This document shows, one piece after another, positions 50,186 through 62,452 of a stretch of DNA of 64,000 nucleotides. Under the pieces are notes generated by a model. The model was not told the DNA's origin. It saw only the letters and a program-made list of their open reading frames with translations, and ran no database searches. The stretch is from contig CAJWLM010000011.1 in assembly GCA_913043025.1 (NCBI GenBank), forward strand, positions 50,359-114,358, read 5' to 3'. A program made the position numbers and the translations under genes. This DNA comes from an uncultured Rhodospirillaceae bacterium. Lineage in GTDB: Bacteria; Pseudomonadota; Alphaproteobacteria; UBA8366. Numbering within the stretch: position 1 is the first letter of the stretch; each line of letters opens with the position of its first letter.

Positions 50186-51742
50186 ATGAATAACAAATCT
50201 CAATCTAGACCGGTGGTGCTATGCATATTAGATGGCTGGGGTGAGCGTAAAGAGACTGACAATAACGCAGTGGCCTTGGCAAAAACACCCGTGTGGGATC
50301 GACTTAAAAAAACCGTCACAGGTAGCCAGCTTCAAGCCTCAGAGCAGCATGTTGGATTACCTCCCGGTCAGATGGGTAACTCAGAAGTAGGGCACATGAA
50401 TCTCGGGGCAGGCCGCGTGGTCACTCAGGACCTGCCGCGGATAGACCAAGCAATAGATGATGGCTCTTTACAAGATCATAAGATTTTGTCTGATTTGGTG
50501 GAAAAAACAAAGATGGCAGGGGGGCGTATCCACCTAACTGGCCTTTTGGGGCCCGGCGGAGTTCATTCACACCAGAAACATATAATAGCATTGGCAAAAA
50601 TTCTCTTGTCAAAAGGTGCGCTGATCACCATTCACCCTTTCCTTGACGGTAGAGATACTCCACCCAAAAGTGCAAAAGATTACCTTATAGATTTACTTGA
50701 GCAGTTGCCTGGAGTAACGATTGGCACTTTATGTGGTCGCTACTTCGCGATGGATAGAGATAAACGCTGGGACCGTGTAAATAAGGCCTACGCTCTTCTG
50801 ACAGATGGTGCTGGTGAACGTGCTGTTGACCCTGTAGCTGCAATTGAAAAATCATACCTTAAAGACATTACTGATGAATTCCTGCAACCTGTTGCAATTG
50901 GCAGTTATGACGGAATTCACGATGGAGATAGTCTTTTGATGGCAAATTTCCGCGCAGACAGAGCACGCGAAATTTTATCTGCCCTGCTAGATAATAAATT
51001 TGCTGGATTTAAGAGAAGGCGTATCATCTCATTAACCCAAGCTGTCGGTATGGTTGACTACTCAAAGACATTGCAAGCACATCAGAAAACACTTTTTCCT
51101 CCTCAGACCCTCAAGAAAGTAATGGGTGAAATTGTAGCAACTGCAAAATTGAAACAGCTTCGCATAGCGGAGACAGAAAAATACGCGCATGTTACATTTT
51201 TTTTTAATGGGGGTGAGGAGGCATGCTTTGACGGAGAGGATCGTATTCTTGTGCCCTCCCCGAAAGTAGCAACCTATGATTTACAACCGGAAATGTCAGC
51301 AGTTGAAGTTACTGATAAATTAGTGGCAGCTGTACAGGATGGTAAATATGACTTCATATTAGTCAATTACGCCAATACTGATATGGTTGGTCATACTGGT
51401 GTTTTGGAGGCAGCAATAAGCGCAGTTGAAGTCGTGGATGCCTGTGTGGAAAGAGTGGAGGCCGCCGTTAAAAAAGCCGGTGGAGTATTGGTGGTTACCG
51501 CAGATCACGGCAACGTCGAGACCATGCTAAACAGTGAAACTGGTGAACCGCATACAGCGCATACGTGCAATCCTGTGCGCTGCCTTCTTGTTGGAGACAA
51601 TTTAAACGACTTACGGCTCGAAAATGGAAAGCTCGCAGACATAGCACCGACTATGTTGGAGTTAATGGGACTTGAAATTCCCACAGAAATGTCCGGAAAA
51701 TCCCTCTTACGATCGGCTGGCGCTTATGAAACCGCAGGCTAA
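50186..51742 (+). CDS. gpmI: Cofactor-independent phosphoglycerate mutase
   Basis: Interconverts 3- and 2-phosphoglycerate in glycolysis. The 518-residue alkaline-phosphatase-fold enzyme has the catalytic Ser in QMGNSEVGHMNLG, the HPFLDGRDTPP loop and the metal ligands in NYANTDMVGHTG and TADHGNVE. It overlaps the following EnvC-like gene by 17 nt. Confidence 0.95.
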   Translation: MNNKSQSRPVVLCILDGWGERKETDNNAVALAKTPVWDRLKKTVTGSQLQASEQHVGLPPGQMGNSEVGHMNLGAGRVVTQDLPRIDQAIDDGSLQDHKILSDLVEKTKMAGGRIHLTGLLGPGGVHSHQKHIIALAKILLSKGALITIHPFLDGRDTPPKSAKDYLIDLLEQLPGVTIGTLCGRYFAMDRDKRWDRVNKAYALLTDGAGERAVDPVAAIEKSYLKDITDEFLQPVAIGSYDGIHDGDSLLMANFRADRAREILSALLDNKFAGFKRRRIISLTQAVGMVDYSKTLQAHQKTLFPPQTLKKVMGEIVATAKLKQLRIAETEKYAHVTFFFNGGEEACFDGEDRILVPSPKVATYDLQPEMSAVEVTDKLVAAVQDGKYDFILVNYANTDMVGHTGVLEAAISAVEVVDACVERVEAAVKKAGGVLVVTADHGNVETMLNSETGEPHTAHTCNPVRCLLVGDNLNDLRLENGKLADIAPTMLELMGLEIPTEMSGKSLLRSAGAYETAG

Positions 51743-52931
51743 GAGCCAAAGAGCTCTGTTATTGTGCACTGCGATAGTCTGGTTTGCAGTAGCCATGGAG
51801 GAATCACGCGCCTGGGCTCAAGAAACGCGCGTCCTAAAAAAAATCGAAGGAGAACTGGCATCCGACCAAGCTCGTCAACGCGAACTTGAAAAACGGTCCG
51901 AGATTATTGCTGCTGAAATGGCAAGTCTAAGAAATCAAATGATTTCTACTGCCGATGCTGTTCAGGCGCAAGAAGCACACATGACACGTATCGAAGAAAA
52001 ATTACAGTTTTTACAGGAAAAAGTAACCGAAAGGCGTAAAAAACTCAGACACAGCCACAAACAAATGCAAGGCACTCTCGCTGCGATTGAACGGCTTTCT
52101 CGTAATCCGCCCGAAGCGCTATTTCTCGTTCCGGGAAAACCGATTAACGTTGTGCGCAGCGCCACACTTTTGCGCGCTGCCGTGCCTCGCATACACTTGC
52201 GCGCACGTAATCTGCAGAGAGAGGTAAATGAATTAGATACGTTACAGACAAAAATGTTAGCACAGTTCGAAAAGATGGCAACAGCGACACAAGCACTAGA
52301 AAACGAACGCCAAAAGATGCGCGCACTAGTTTCTCGCAAAGCCTCTTTACGCCGCCTTACCGATGTAGAAAAAGCGCGGATCACGAGACGTGTTTCACAG
52401 CTAACAGCGCAGGCACAGTCTCTGCGGGACCTCTTTAACACTTTGCAAAAAAACGGGGCGAAAAATAAAAGGCCGCTTCCAAAGCCAACAGCTCGCAAGA
52501 ATAAATACCCCGTTTCCATTCGTATCTTTCCGGCAAATGGTGGTGTTCGATTGCCTGCGCGCGGTGTTATTGTAAAATCTTATGGGCAGTCCTCAGAACG
52601 CGGGAACACTGCGAAAGGACTCACGATAGCCGCTCGGGCTGGAGCGCAGGTTATAGCCCCTTTTGACGGCAGAGTAGCATTTTCCGGACCTTTCCGTGGT
52701 TACGGAAAAATAATAATCATAGAACATCGGGGTGGCTATCACACTCTTTTAGCTGGTCTTGGAAGGCTCGATAGCTCACTAGGACAGTGGCTATTGGCTG
52801 GAGAGCCGGTCGGCGCAATGGCCGGCACATCAGGGAAGAAAACTATGCTGTACCTCGAACTGCGGCGACGTGGAAGACCAGTAAACCCGCTACCTTGGAT
52901 AACATATAAAACCGTTCGCCGCCGCGGCTAA
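51726..52931 (+). CDS. EnvC-like murein hydrolase activator (degenerate LytM)
   Basis: A 401-residue secreted protein. It has a signal peptide (about 1-32), coiled-coil regions from 35 to 250 and a LytM/M23 domain at the C-terminus (about 290-400). The zinc ligands of active M23 peptidases are not kept: the first loop reads NTAKGLTIAA, HTLLAGL replaces a HxH site and MLYLELR replaces LHFEVR. This matches activators such as EnvC, which switch on amidases at division. ATG 51726 is chosen; an ATG at 51672 would lie deep in gpmI. Confidence 0.82.
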   Translation: MKPQAKSQRALLLCTAIVWFAVAMEESRAWAQETRVLKKIEGELASDQARQRELEKRSEIIAAEMASLRNQMISTADAVQAQEAHMTRIEEKLQFLQEKVTERRKKLRHSHKQMQGTLAAIERLSRNPPEALFLVPGKPINVVRSATLLRAAVPRIHLRARNLQREVNELDTLQTKMLAQFEKMATATQALENERQKMRALVSRKASLRRLTDVEKARITRRVSQLTAQAQSLRDLFNTLQKNGAKNKRPLPKPTARKNKYPVSIRIFPANGGVRLPARGVIVKSYGQSSERGNTAKGLTIAARAGAQVIAPFDGRVAFSGPFRGYGKIIIIEHRGGYHTLLAGLGRLDSSLGQWLLAGEPVGAMAGTSGKKTMLYLELRRRGRPVNPLPWITYKTVRRRG

Positions 52932-53013
52932 GGCTGGTCTATTATGAATGAATGAAAATAGCTCCAAATTGAACTACATTTATGTTCTCTCCGACTGCTC
53001 GAAAGGAATGACA

Positions 53014-54432
53014 GTGATAAAAGAAATAAAAACAAAATGCCCACGGAGGTTTGCTTTCGGACAGTTTTTTATAATTTTCAGCGCGTTAATGACCTTTACT
53101 GTGCCTGCATTGACCACAAGCTTGAAGAACGAAACCGACACATACCAATTGTTAGAATTATTTGGGAACGTTTTTGAACGGGTACGTAATGATTACGTCG
53201 AAGAAATATCCGATGAAGATCTAATTGAGGCTGCAATTGAGGGAATGCTTGGGCACTTGGATCCACACTCCAATTTTCTCAATAGGAAAAAATTTAACGA
53301 GATGAAGGTTCAGACACGTGGTGAATTTGGCGGTCTAGGGATTGAAGTTACGTTAGACCAGGATACAGGTATGATAAAAGTTGTTTCGCCAATCGACGAT
53401 ACACCTGCATTTAGAGCCGGCCTCAAAGCCGGCGACCTCATTTCACATATCGATGGTACGCCCGTCCGAGGCCTCTCTTTGTCGCAAGCAGTCGATAAAA
53501 TGCGCGGACGAGTCAACACCGATATCAAAATAACAATAAGACGCAACACAAAAAAACCATTTGATGTGAAGATTACTCGTGCTCGCATTCGAATCCAATC
53601 AGTTCGATCCCGCTCGGAAGGCAAGGTAGGGTATATACGTGTTACTAATTTCACTGAGCAAACTACGCGCGGGATAAAGAACGCGGTGAAGGAGCTTAAA
53701 CGCACTATTGGTGCTGACATTAAAGGGTATGTCCTGGACCTTCGTAATAATCCAGGGGGACTTTTAGACCAGGCTGTAAGCGTCAGTGACGTTTTTCTTG
53801 ATCAAGGTGAGATCGTATCGACGCGTGGCCGTGATATTAAGTCAGCTCAGCGATTCCAAGCTAAGGAAGGAGACGACACCGGAGGCTCACCACTGATAGT
53901 ACTCATAAACAGTGGATCCGCGTCAGCATCTGAGATTGTGGCAGGCGCCTTACAAGATCATCGTCGAGCAATTATCCTAGGGACTAAATCTTTCGGGAAA
54001 GGTTCTGTTCAGACTATTATCCCATTAGGTCAGAATGGAGCCATCAAGATGACCACTCAACGCTACTACACCCCTAGTGGCCAATCAATTCAAGCTAAGG
54101 GAATAAGTCCAGACATTATTGTACAACAGGCAAAACCTGAAATTGTCGAACGCCCAAACATTCGAAGCGAAGCATCTCTTCGAAACTCTCTGAGAAATGA
54201 ATCCGAAGACGAGAAGAAAAATAAGAGAGAGGAGGATAGAAAGAAACCAGAAAATAAAAAATCGCTTGAAGGATCAGAAAGCAAGCAAGATGAAGGACAA
54301 GGTGCTTCAGAGAGAAAACCTACTTCAACAAAACGTACGTTGAAGCTTCAGGATTATCAGTTGACGCGCGCTCTTGAGCTTTTGCGCAGTCTATCATTAT
54401 TGCAGCAAACCCGAGCGGGGACAAATAATTGA
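53014..54432 (+). CDS. ctpA: C-terminal processing peptidase (S41)
   Basis: A periplasmic S41 protease, anchored by an N-terminal helix (about 13-33). PDZ domain about 95-185 (GGLGIEVTL, AFRAGLKAGDLI), then the catalytic region with the Ser in NSGSASASEIVAGALQDH and Lys in GTKSFGKGSVQ. The tail from about 390 is Lys/Glu-rich and ends in a short hydrophobic stretch. GTG 53014 has AAAGGA 6 nt upstream and is my choice; ATG 53008 is too close to it and ATG 52948 lacks a ribosome site. Confidence 0.92.
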   Translation: MIKEIKTKCPRRFAFGQFFIIFSALMTFTVPALTTSLKNETDTYQLLELFGNVFERVRNDYVEEISDEDLIEAAIEGMLGHLDPHSNFLNRKKFNEMKVQTRGEFGGLGIEVTLDQDTGMIKVVSPIDDTPAFRAGLKAGDLISHIDGTPVRGLSLSQAVDKMRGRVNTDIKITIRRNTKKPFDVKITRARIRIQSVRSRSEGKVGYIRVTNFTEQTTRGIKNAVKELKRTIGADIKGYVLDLRNNPGGLLDQAVSVSDVFLDQGEIVSTRGRDIKSAQRFQAKEGDDTGGSPLIVLINSGSASASEIVAGALQDHRRAIILGTKSFGKGSVQTIIPLGQNGAIKMTTQRYYTPSGQSIQAKGISPDIIVQQAKPEIVERPNIRSEASLRNSLRNESEDEKKNKREEDRKKPENKKSLEGSESKQDEGQGASERKPTSTKRTLKLQDYQLTRALELLRSLSLLQQTRAGTNN

Positions 54433-55757
54433 GTTTGATTGATACCCTTAAGACTCTGCCGCTTCGTCTCAACTTTTTTAAACGTAAAACTGATGATGAG
54501 AACGGTCCAAAAAAAGAAGGGTCTGCCGATGGGAAGGGTTTCCATATACCAAAGCTAACCTTGGGCATGTTTAAACTCAAACCAAGTCAAGATGCCGAAC
54601 AAGAAATGGCAGAAATATTTGGCCTGCCACAGCCAAAAAAAACACTGTTCAGAAACCCCCTTTTTCTTCTCATCGGCTCCTTAGCCGTTTTAATTAGTTG
54701 TGTCAGCATATGGCTTTTTTCAGACAACGAAAATTTTGAGAAAGAGCCACATATCAAACAACCCCGTGCCGTGATAGAACTCTCGACAAGATCAATTCAG
54801 AATAAGTCGGAAAAAACTGAACAGCCCGTTTCCGTAAAAGATACAAATGAACCGAAGACCTTTGGACGTAGGATCCAGCGTCCTGCAGGTATCCCGCCCA
54901 AGCTAGGGCAAACACCTGTGCCAATGGAACACAACACCGGAAAAAAGCCGTCACTAGAACTTCAACCCCACCCCGATCCAAGAATCATTGAGAGTAATGC
55001 ACTTGGGCCACTACCCATTATCGGCGAAGGTGGTCGCAAGTCATGGCAGGTGTATAGCCGTCCATTTGACCAAACCGATACGCGTCCACGCATTGCAATC
55101 GTGTTCGTAGGATTGGGAGTGTCAGCAATAGCTACCAAAACAGTGTTAAAAAAAATACCTGGGCCGATTTCGCTCGCCTTTGCTCCTTACTCAAGAGGTC
55201 TCAAAGATTGGATAAGCGCCAGTCGAGCGGCTGGACACGAGGTTTTAGTAGATTTGCCAATGGAGCCATTCGAATACCCTAAGAATGACCCCGGTCCCTA
55301 CACGCTTTTAACTACTCTCCCAGAAGATCAAAACAAATACCGTTTACATTGGGTTTTGAGCCGTCTTACCGGCTATGTTGGCGTTAGCACTTTCATGGGT
55401 AGCAAATTCACAACTAAACCAAACAAGTTACGACCCCTTATAAAAGAACTAAAGACGCGCGGACTAATGTTATTAGACGTTCGCGAAAATCCCCTAAGTT
55501 CAGCAGCGAGTATCGCGGAGAGATTGACAACGCCATCCGTTGCCCGAGATTATTTTATTGATGACACTCTAACCCAAAATGGTATACGTGCTCGTTTAAT
55601 GCAGGCAGAAAAATTAGCAACCAGTCGAGGCTATGCAGTTGCTATCGCTCGACCATACCCATTAAGCATAGTTGAGATAAAACGATGGACTGACCAAGTC
55701 GAAGATCGTGGTTTAGCATTAGCGCCTATATCGGCTATTCTTCAAATGCGAAAATGA
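54429..55757 (+). CDS. Divergent polysaccharide deacetylase family (YibQ-like) protein
   Basis: A 442-residue membrane-anchored periplasmic protein. One helix lies near residues 77-95, followed by a Pro/Lys-rich linker and then a NodB-related domain (about 215-440) with IAIVFVGLGVSAIATKTVLKKIP, AAGHEVLVDLPMEPFEYP, FMGSKFTTKPNKL and FIDDTLTQNGI. The family commonly follows envC and ctp. Its reaction is not firmly known. TTG 54429 overlaps the ctp stop. Confidence 0.83.
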   Translation: MSLIDTLKTLPLRLNFFKRKTDDENGPKKEGSADGKGFHIPKLTLGMFKLKPSQDAEQEMAEIFGLPQPKKTLFRNPLFLLIGSLAVLISCVSIWLFSDNENFEKEPHIKQPRAVIELSTRSIQNKSEKTEQPVSVKDTNEPKTFGRRIQRPAGIPPKLGQTPVPMEHNTGKKPSLELQPHPDPRIIESNALGPLPIIGEGGRKSWQVYSRPFDQTDTRPRIAIVFVGLGVSAIATKTVLKKIPGPISLAFAPYSRGLKDWISASRAAGHEVLVDLPMEPFEYPKNDPGPYTLLTTLPEDQNKYRLHWVLSRLTGYVGVSTFMGSKFTTKPNKLRPLIKELKTRGLMLLDVRENPLSSAASIAERLTTPSVARDYFIDDTLTQNGIRARLMQAEKLATSRGYAVAIARPYPLSIVEIKRWTDQVEDRGLALAPISAILQMRK

Positions 55758-56239
55758 TGAAAAATAAAAAAAGCGACCCTCGTCCATACCGACCTTGCGT
55801 TGGCATGATGTTGATTAACCGTAACAAACGTGTTTTCGTCGCCAAACGAATTGATACACGAGGCTCTCATTGGCAGATGCCCCAGGGTGGAATCGAAGAT
55901 GGAGAGACACCAGTTGAGGCAGCTTTTCGGGAACTCAATGAAGAAATTGGCACCAATAATGTTGAATTGATAGCAGAATGCCCTGATTGGTTTTCATACG
56001 ATTTGCCATATCATATTTCGAAAAAAGTATGGCAGGGCCATTATCGTGGACAAAAGCAGAAATGGTGTGCCTTTCGTTTTCTAGGCATGGACAACGATAT
56101 AGACATTCAAACAAGAAGCCCCGAATTCTCGGATTGGCGTTGGGCTGAGGCTCAGGAGCTGCAAAAACTCATTATTCCTTTTAAAAAAGATGTTTATGAG
56201 CGTGTTATACGCATATTTCAGCCTCTACTGGTTGACTGA
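55754..56239 (+). CDS. rppH: RNA 5'-pyrophosphohydrolase (Nudix)
   Basis: Removes pyrophosphate from mRNA 5' ends to start decay; also called NudH/IalA. The 161-residue protein has YRPCVGMMLINRNKRVFVAKR, the Nudix box GGIEDGETPVEAAFRELNEEIG and DWFSYDLPYHI. It overlaps the preceding gene by 4 nt and is the last gene of this long + strand run. Confidence 0.93.
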   Translation: MMKNKKSDPRPYRPCVGMMLINRNKRVFVAKRIDTRGSHWQMPQGGIEDGETPVEAAFRELNEEIGTNNVELIAECPDWFSYDLPYHISKKVWQGHYRGQKQKWCAFRFLGMDNDIDIQTRSPEFSDWRWAEAQELQKLIIPFKKDVYERVIRIFQPLLVD

Positions 56240-56455
56240 ATTAGTGCCTGCCAACTGGACAAATTTCTAATTTATATATTAAATAGAGCTTTATGGTTTA
56301 GTAATTTGGTTTTTGATGTGAGAAACGAGTTTTTTGCCTAACTTGAAGGTGTTGGCATTTACGTGCTTCTGACTATTGTAACTACTTAATCTTCGGAATT
56401 TTTTATAATCGACGAGACTATTTCCCAGTCTTGCACATAAGGGGTTTCCATAGCG

Positions 56456-57334
56456 ATGGTTCCGCAAATAGAGACAGCGCGACCCACAACGGCCCAAGCG
56501 ATTGCGGTTAATAGGCCATCTCTTGAAAAAATTAGAGATGGCGATGAGACACGGTCCCAAACAATTTTGATAGGGACGGAAAAATCAGTTAATACCCGAA
56601 ATGGCGTGGATTCCCATCTCGCAAGGGGTTCGTTTTCAAAACTGGATAAAGACAGTTTAGCCATAGCACAGGAAGCCCGTAATCTAGATGACGAAAAACC
56701 GGGGGAAAGTAACAACACCGCAAAAAATAAAACCGATATGAATGCGGAAAATAAGGACGGCCTTACAGATGCTGAACGCCGCAAGGTACAAGCATTAAAG
56801 GCACGTGACAGGCAAGTACGTGAACATGAGCGCGCTCATCAGATTGCGGGCGGACACTACGCGAGTTCACCAACTTATCGCACCGTTCGCGGGCCAGATG
56901 GAAAATCGTACGCAGTCGGCGGCGAGGTCAGAATAGATACGTCTGTTGTTCCCAATAATCCGGAAGCTACAATACGCAAAATGCAAACAGTGAAACGGGC
57001 CGCATTAGCTCCACAGGAGCCATCAAGTGCTGACCGGGCAGTGGCAGCAGAAGCCGACGCCAAGATTGTTCGTGCTCGTCAAGAAATTCAAGAACGTAAA
57101 ATCGAAGAGGCAAAGGAACAAAAGGAGGGAGGCGATAACTTTGTAAACAAGGATCGAAATATAAGTGATGCGAAAAAAGTTAACGGTGATCTTGTTTTCA
57201 ACCCCGAAGGCCGCTTTAAAGGTGATCCTATAGGCTTGGGAGCTGTGGACCATTCTGCACTTATAGGCTTGTCAAAACTACCCAAAGGACACGGAGTGCT
57301 TGATCCCGGGCAATTACTGAGTCTTATCGCTTAA
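56456..57334 (+). CDS. SprA-related putative metalloprotease
   Basis: A 292-residue protein with a disordered, polar N-terminus (1-100) and a conserved core. HERAH at 124-128 is a zinc-protease HExxH motif, followed by YRTVRGPDGKSYAVGGEVRIDTS and ATIRKMQTVKRAALAPQEPS, which mark the SprA-related/CJM1_0395 family. The substrate is unknown. It has no signal peptide and lies convergent to atpC, outside the rppH run by 216 bp. Confidence 0.78.
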   Translation: MVPQIETARPTTAQAIAVNRPSLEKIRDGDETRSQTILIGTEKSVNTRNGVDSHLARGSFSKLDKDSLAIAQEARNLDDEKPGESNNTAKNKTDMNAENKDGLTDAERRKVQALKARDRQVREHERAHQIAGGHYASSPTYRTVRGPDGKSYAVGGEVRIDTSVVPNNPEATIRKMQTVKRAALAPQEPSSADRAVAAEADAKIVRARQEIQERKIEEAKEQKEGGDNFVNKDRNISDAKKVNGDLVFNPEGRFKGDPIGLGAVDHSALIGLSKLPKGHGVLDPGQLLSLIA

Positions 57335-57398
57335 TTATAATTTAAAAATCCATACCTATGCGTCCGACAATTTACTCCACAACCTACCCAGAAAATAA

Positions 57399-57815
57399 TT
57401 ACGAATAAGCTGGATTATCAACTGCAGACAATCGAGCGGCTAAGCTGTCTCGTTTTCGAGTTGCGCTGTTAAGCACCAGTTGATTTTCCGCAGCACGTAT
57501 TTCCTCCTCAGCAACGCCGAGCATTTTTAGGGCTTCATCGCGGTTTATGTCATCAACATTCTCTGCGTCTTCAGCTAAAATAGTACATACTTGGTCATTC
57601 ACTTCAGCAAAGCCGCCTCCTACGAAGATACGGCTTTTGACCTTGTTTTTTTCAAAAATAACTATTTCACCAGGACGCAACGTCGAGATAACAGGTGAAT
57701 GTCCTCGCATAACTCCAAAGTCTCCCTCGCCGCCTGGCAGCACTGCCATCTCAACATCTTCCGACAAAATTAATTTTTCCGGAGAGACCAACTCAAGTTT
57801 TAATGCCTCGACCAT
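57399..57815 (-). CDS. atpC: F1 ATP synthase epsilon subunit
   Basis: The 138-residue central-stalk inhibitor subunit. It has the beta-sandwich (LELVSPEKLI, AVLPGGEGDFGVMRGHSPVI, FVGGGFAEV) and a C-terminal two-helix part. It begins 1 nt after the atpD stop and is the last gene of the atp operon. Confidence 0.95.
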   Translation of the reverse strand: MVEALKLELVSPEKLILSEDVEMAVLPGGEGDFGVMRGHSPVISTLRPGEIVIFEKNKVKSRIFVGGGFAEVNDQVCTILAEDAENVDDINRDEALKMLGVAEEEIRAAENQLVLNSATRKRDSLAARLSAVDNPAYS

Positions 57816-59246
<1,431 letters not shown>

Positions 59247-59265
59247 CTATCAATTTATAATCGTT

Positions 59266-60144
59266 CTAGAGCGCCTCAGCGCCTGAGATGATCTCTATCA
59301 ACTCTTTGGTGATTTGGGCCTGACGACTGCGGTTATAGTTTAGGGTTAGCTTATTAATCATATCTCCTGCATTGCGAGTGGCATTATCCATCGCAGTCAT
59401 ACGCGCACCCTGTTCAGATGCAAAACTCTCCAACATAGCCTTGAAAATTTGCATAGATATATTACGCGGCAGAAGCTCATCAAGTATCTGTTCTTCTGAT
59501 GGTTCAAATTCGTGTGCGCTAGAAGCCGCAACAATCGGTTCCGCGCCGTCTTCAGCGAATGAAAACGGTATCAATTTCTGCGGTGTTACTGTCTGGGTCA
59601 AGGCAGATACAAATTTATTGTAAAAAACAGTACAGCTATCGAATTCATCATTGTTAAATCTTTGTATCAGGCTGTCAGCGATATTAGATGCAGCCTCAAA
59701 CGAAGGAGAGGGTTTTGATATATCCTCTGCTACCTCCACTATCAAATCAGGGAATTCTCTCCTAACGAGGCCGACGCCTTTGCGACCTATAATGAAAAGC
59801 TGAACAGTTTTACCCTCGGATTGTAGGAGTTTGATTGCCTCGCGCAGCCCACGCATCAAACTGATATTGAACCCGCCGCAAAGGCCTCGATCTGCTGAAA
59901 TTAGCACTAGGAGATGCGTTTTATCTGAACCGGTTCCAACAAGAAGCGGTGAACTTCCAATTCCAGAACTGTCACCAAGCGAACGAAGCATACCTTCCAT
60001 ACGTTCGGCATATGGTCGCGCCGCCAATGCGTGCTCCTGAGCACGCCTTAACTTCGCAGCCGCCACCATCTTCATCGCTGCGGTTATGCGCTGCGTCGAC
60101 TTAACGCTTGTTATTCTATTGCGAAGGTCTTTTAAACTCGGCAT
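59266..60144 (-). CDS. atpG: F1 ATP synthase gamma subunit
   Basis: The rotating central-stalk subunit of 292 residues. The N-terminal helix [27 protein letters not shown] and the C-terminal [32 protein letters not shown] are diagnostic. It stands between atpA and atpD. Confidence 0.97.
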   Translation of the reverse strand: MPSLKDLRNRITSVKSTQRITAAMKMVAAAKLRRAQEHALAARPYAERMEGMLRSLGDSSGIGSSPLLVGTGSDKTHLLVLISADRGLCGGFNISLMRGLREAIKLLQSEGKTVQLFIIGRKGVGLVRREFPDLIVEVAEDISKPSPSFEAASNIADSLIQRFNNDEFDSCTVFYNKFVSALTQTVTPQKLIPFSFAEDGAEPIVAASSAHEFEPSEEQILDELLPRNISMQIFKAMLESFASEQGARMTAMDNATRNAGDMINKLTLNYNRSRQAQITKELIEIISGAEAL

Positions 60145-60176
60145 TTGCTAAATAAGCTCTCTCAAACCTTAGGGGC

Positions 60177-61706
60177 CTAGCTTGACGACTTGGCAAACTC
60201 TTCAATTATTTTAATCAATTTTTTCTCTGTGCTGTCGGAGATTTCACCCTCGTCACGTATTTTGGCCAATACATCAGAATGTTTGTCACGTACTAAAGTC
60301 AAAAGCGACTGCTCAAAAGAATTAATATCCGCAATAGAAACATCATCTAAAAACCCGCGGACCCCTGCAAAAATAGAGACAACCTGCTCCTCAACCGGTA
60401 GTGGCGAGTACTGAGGTTGTTTCAATAGCTCCGTCAAACGAGCGCCTCTAGCTAAAAGTCTCTGAGTAGCCGCGTCAAGGTCTGATGCGAACTGCGAAAA
60501 CGCTTCCATCTCACGATATTGAGCAAGTTCGAGCTTAATACTTCCAGCTACTTGTTTCATTGCTTTTATTTGAGCGGCAGAACCTACTCGGCTAACTGAC
60601 AAGCCAACATTGATTGCCGGCCGAATGCCCTTATAGAATAGCTCTGTTTCAAGAAAGATCTGGCCATCCGTAATTGATATTACATTGGTAGGAATATATG
60701 CCGACACATCGTTGGCCTGAGTTTCGATTACTGGAAGGGCGGTAAGTGATCCACTACCCAACTCCTCATTCATTTTTGCTGCACGCTCAAGCAATCGAGA
60801 ATGCAAATAGAAAACGTCACCTGGATAAGCTTCACGCCCAGGCGGACGCCGCAGCAAAAGAGACATTTGGCGATAGGCAGTAGCTTGTTTTGAAAGATCA
60901 TCGTAAATGATCAATGAATGCATACCATTATTCCGGAAGTACTCGCCCATGGCACAACCAGCATAAGGTGCCAGGAATTGCATCGGAGCTGGCTCTGAAG
61001 CAGACGCCGCAACAACAATTGTATATTCCATTGCTCCATAGTCTTCTAGAGTTTTAACTACCTGTGCAACGGTGGACCGCTTTTGCCCAACAGCAACGTA
61101 AATGCAATATAATTTTTTTGATTCATCGTCACCGTCATTAGCAGCCTTTTGATTAATGATTGCGTCTATGGCAACTGCTGTCTTTCCAGTTTGACGATCA
61201 CCAATTATTAATTCACGTTGACCCCGTCCAACTGGCACTAAAGCATCAAGAGCCTTCAAACCAGTTTGAACCGGTTCATGAACTGACTGGCGGGGGATAA
61301 TACCGGGCGCCTTAACCTCAACTAAACTCCGTTCATCGCTGTCTATTGGCCCTTTCCCATCAATTGGTTCTCCAAGACCATTAACAACTCGTCCTAATAA
61401 CCCCTTTCCAACTGGCACATCGACAATATCACCAGTACGCTTGACGGTGTCTCCCTCCTTAATGTCGCGGTCATCACCAAAGATCACCACGCCAACGTTG
61501 TCGTGCTCTAAGTTGAGCGCCATACCCTTAATTCCGCCCGGGAACTCAACCATTTCCCCTGCCTGAACGTTATCAAGCCCATAGACACGCGCTACACCAT
61601 CACCGACAGAAATAACTTGCCCTACCTCGGCGACATCCGCGTCAGCGCCAAAATTCGCGATTTGCTCTTTGAGTATTGCCGATATTTCTGCTGCCTTAAT
61701 TTCCAT
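60177..61706 (-). CDS. atpA: F1 ATP synthase alpha subunit
   Basis: The non-catalytic nucleotide-binding subunit of 509 residues. It starts [16 protein letters not shown] and has Walker [10 protein letters not shown], the [11 protein letters not shown] segment and the arginine-finger region [19 protein letters not shown] sequence. The start overlaps the atpH stop by 1 nt (TGATG). Confidence 0.98.
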   Translation of the reverse strand: MEIKAAEISAILKEQIANFGADADVAEVGQVISVGDGVARVYGLDNVQAGEMVEFPGGIKGMALNLEHDNVGVVIFGDDRDIKEGDTVKRTGDIVDVPVGKGLLGRVVNGLGEPIDGKGPIDSDERSLVEVKAPGIIPRQSVHEPVQTGLKALDALVPVGRGQRELIIGDRQTGKTAVAIDAIINQKAANDGDDESKKLYCIYVAVGQKRSTVAQVVKTLEDYGAMEYTIVVAASASEPAPMQFLAPYAGCAMGEYFRNNGMHSLIIYDDLSKQATAYRQMSLLLRRPPGREAYPGDVFYLHSRLLERAAKMNEELGSGSLTALPVIETQANDVSAYIPTNVISITDGQIFLETELFYKGIRPAINVGLSVSRVGSAAQIKAMKQVAGSIKLELAQYREMEAFSQFASDLDAATQRLLARGARLTELLKQPQYSPLPVEEQVVSIFAGVRGFLDDVSIADINSFEQSLLTLVRDKHSDVLAKIRDEGEISDSTEKKLIKIIEEFAKSSS

Positions 61707-62263
61707 CAGGCTGCCCCTTTCAACGCGAGTTTTAACTTTGACAATTTTGTTTTAATGGAAGAATCAATCATTCGGCTACCCACTTTAACTACTAGCCCAC
61801 CAATTAACGATGGATCAATTTGAACATTTACTGAAACTTTTGCTCCGACAGCGGTTTTCAGTCCAGAAGCGATAGAATCAGTCTGTTTTTTTGTAAGCTT
61901 TATAGCGCTAATTACTTCTGCTGACACCTCACCACGCCGAGAAGATAGTTTGTCCAAGTAAGCACGTATCATAGCTTGCAAGGCAAATAAACGACGATTG
62001 GATGCCACCAACCCAACAAAATTACGCGTTAATTTGCTAGCCTTCGCGTTCTCCAAGAACATCGCCATTGCAGCGCCCGCCTCGCGCCGACTTATTACTG
62101 GACTTCGAACCAGTCGCTGCAAATCTTGCACATCTGTTATTGCACGGTTAATGGCTTGTAGATCGCGCGCAACGTTATCCAATTGACCAGATTCGTCTGC
62201 CAACTCAAATAACGCCAAAGCATAGCGCGGCGCAACACCTGTTTCACCTGTTTTCACCGCCAA
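61706..62263 (-). CDS. atpH: F1 ATP synthase delta subunit
   Basis: Peripheral-stalk subunit linking F1 to the membrane sector. It has the typical [19 protein letters not shown] near the N-terminus and the C-terminal [27 protein letters not shown] chose TTG 62263 because GAGGGG lies 9 nt upstream and it gives 185 residues, a usual length; GTG 62299 has no ribosome site and adds 12 residues. First gene of the atp operon, downstream of priA. Confidence 0.93.
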   Translation of the reverse strand: MAVKTGETGVAPRYALALFELADESGQLDNVARDLQAINRAITDVQDLQRLVRSPVISRREAGAAMAMFLENAKASKLTRNFVGLVASNRRLFALQAMIRAYLDKLSSRRGEVSAEVISAIKLTKKQTDSIASGLKTAVGAKVSVNVQIDPSLIGGLVVKVGSRMIDSSIKTKLSKLKLALKGAA

Positions 62264-62452
62264 GTGAGTTATCCCCTCATTTTCAATTGAATCCCGCACA
62301 CAACGAAATCACAACAAATTTAAACATGCAAAATTCTGAGATTAACAAATATCCTGCATTCCAGCGGTTAATTAACACACGCCTTGTGCGGAGACAAGCT
62401 ACGACTCTGCGTCCTCAGGTCGCGCCTTAGGAGCGTTCACCAATTTTATCAT

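Noticed and set aside
56240..56455. Minus-strand frames beside rppH
   Set aside because: They are short, lack ribosome sites and overlap the antisense of the metalloprotease N-terminus.
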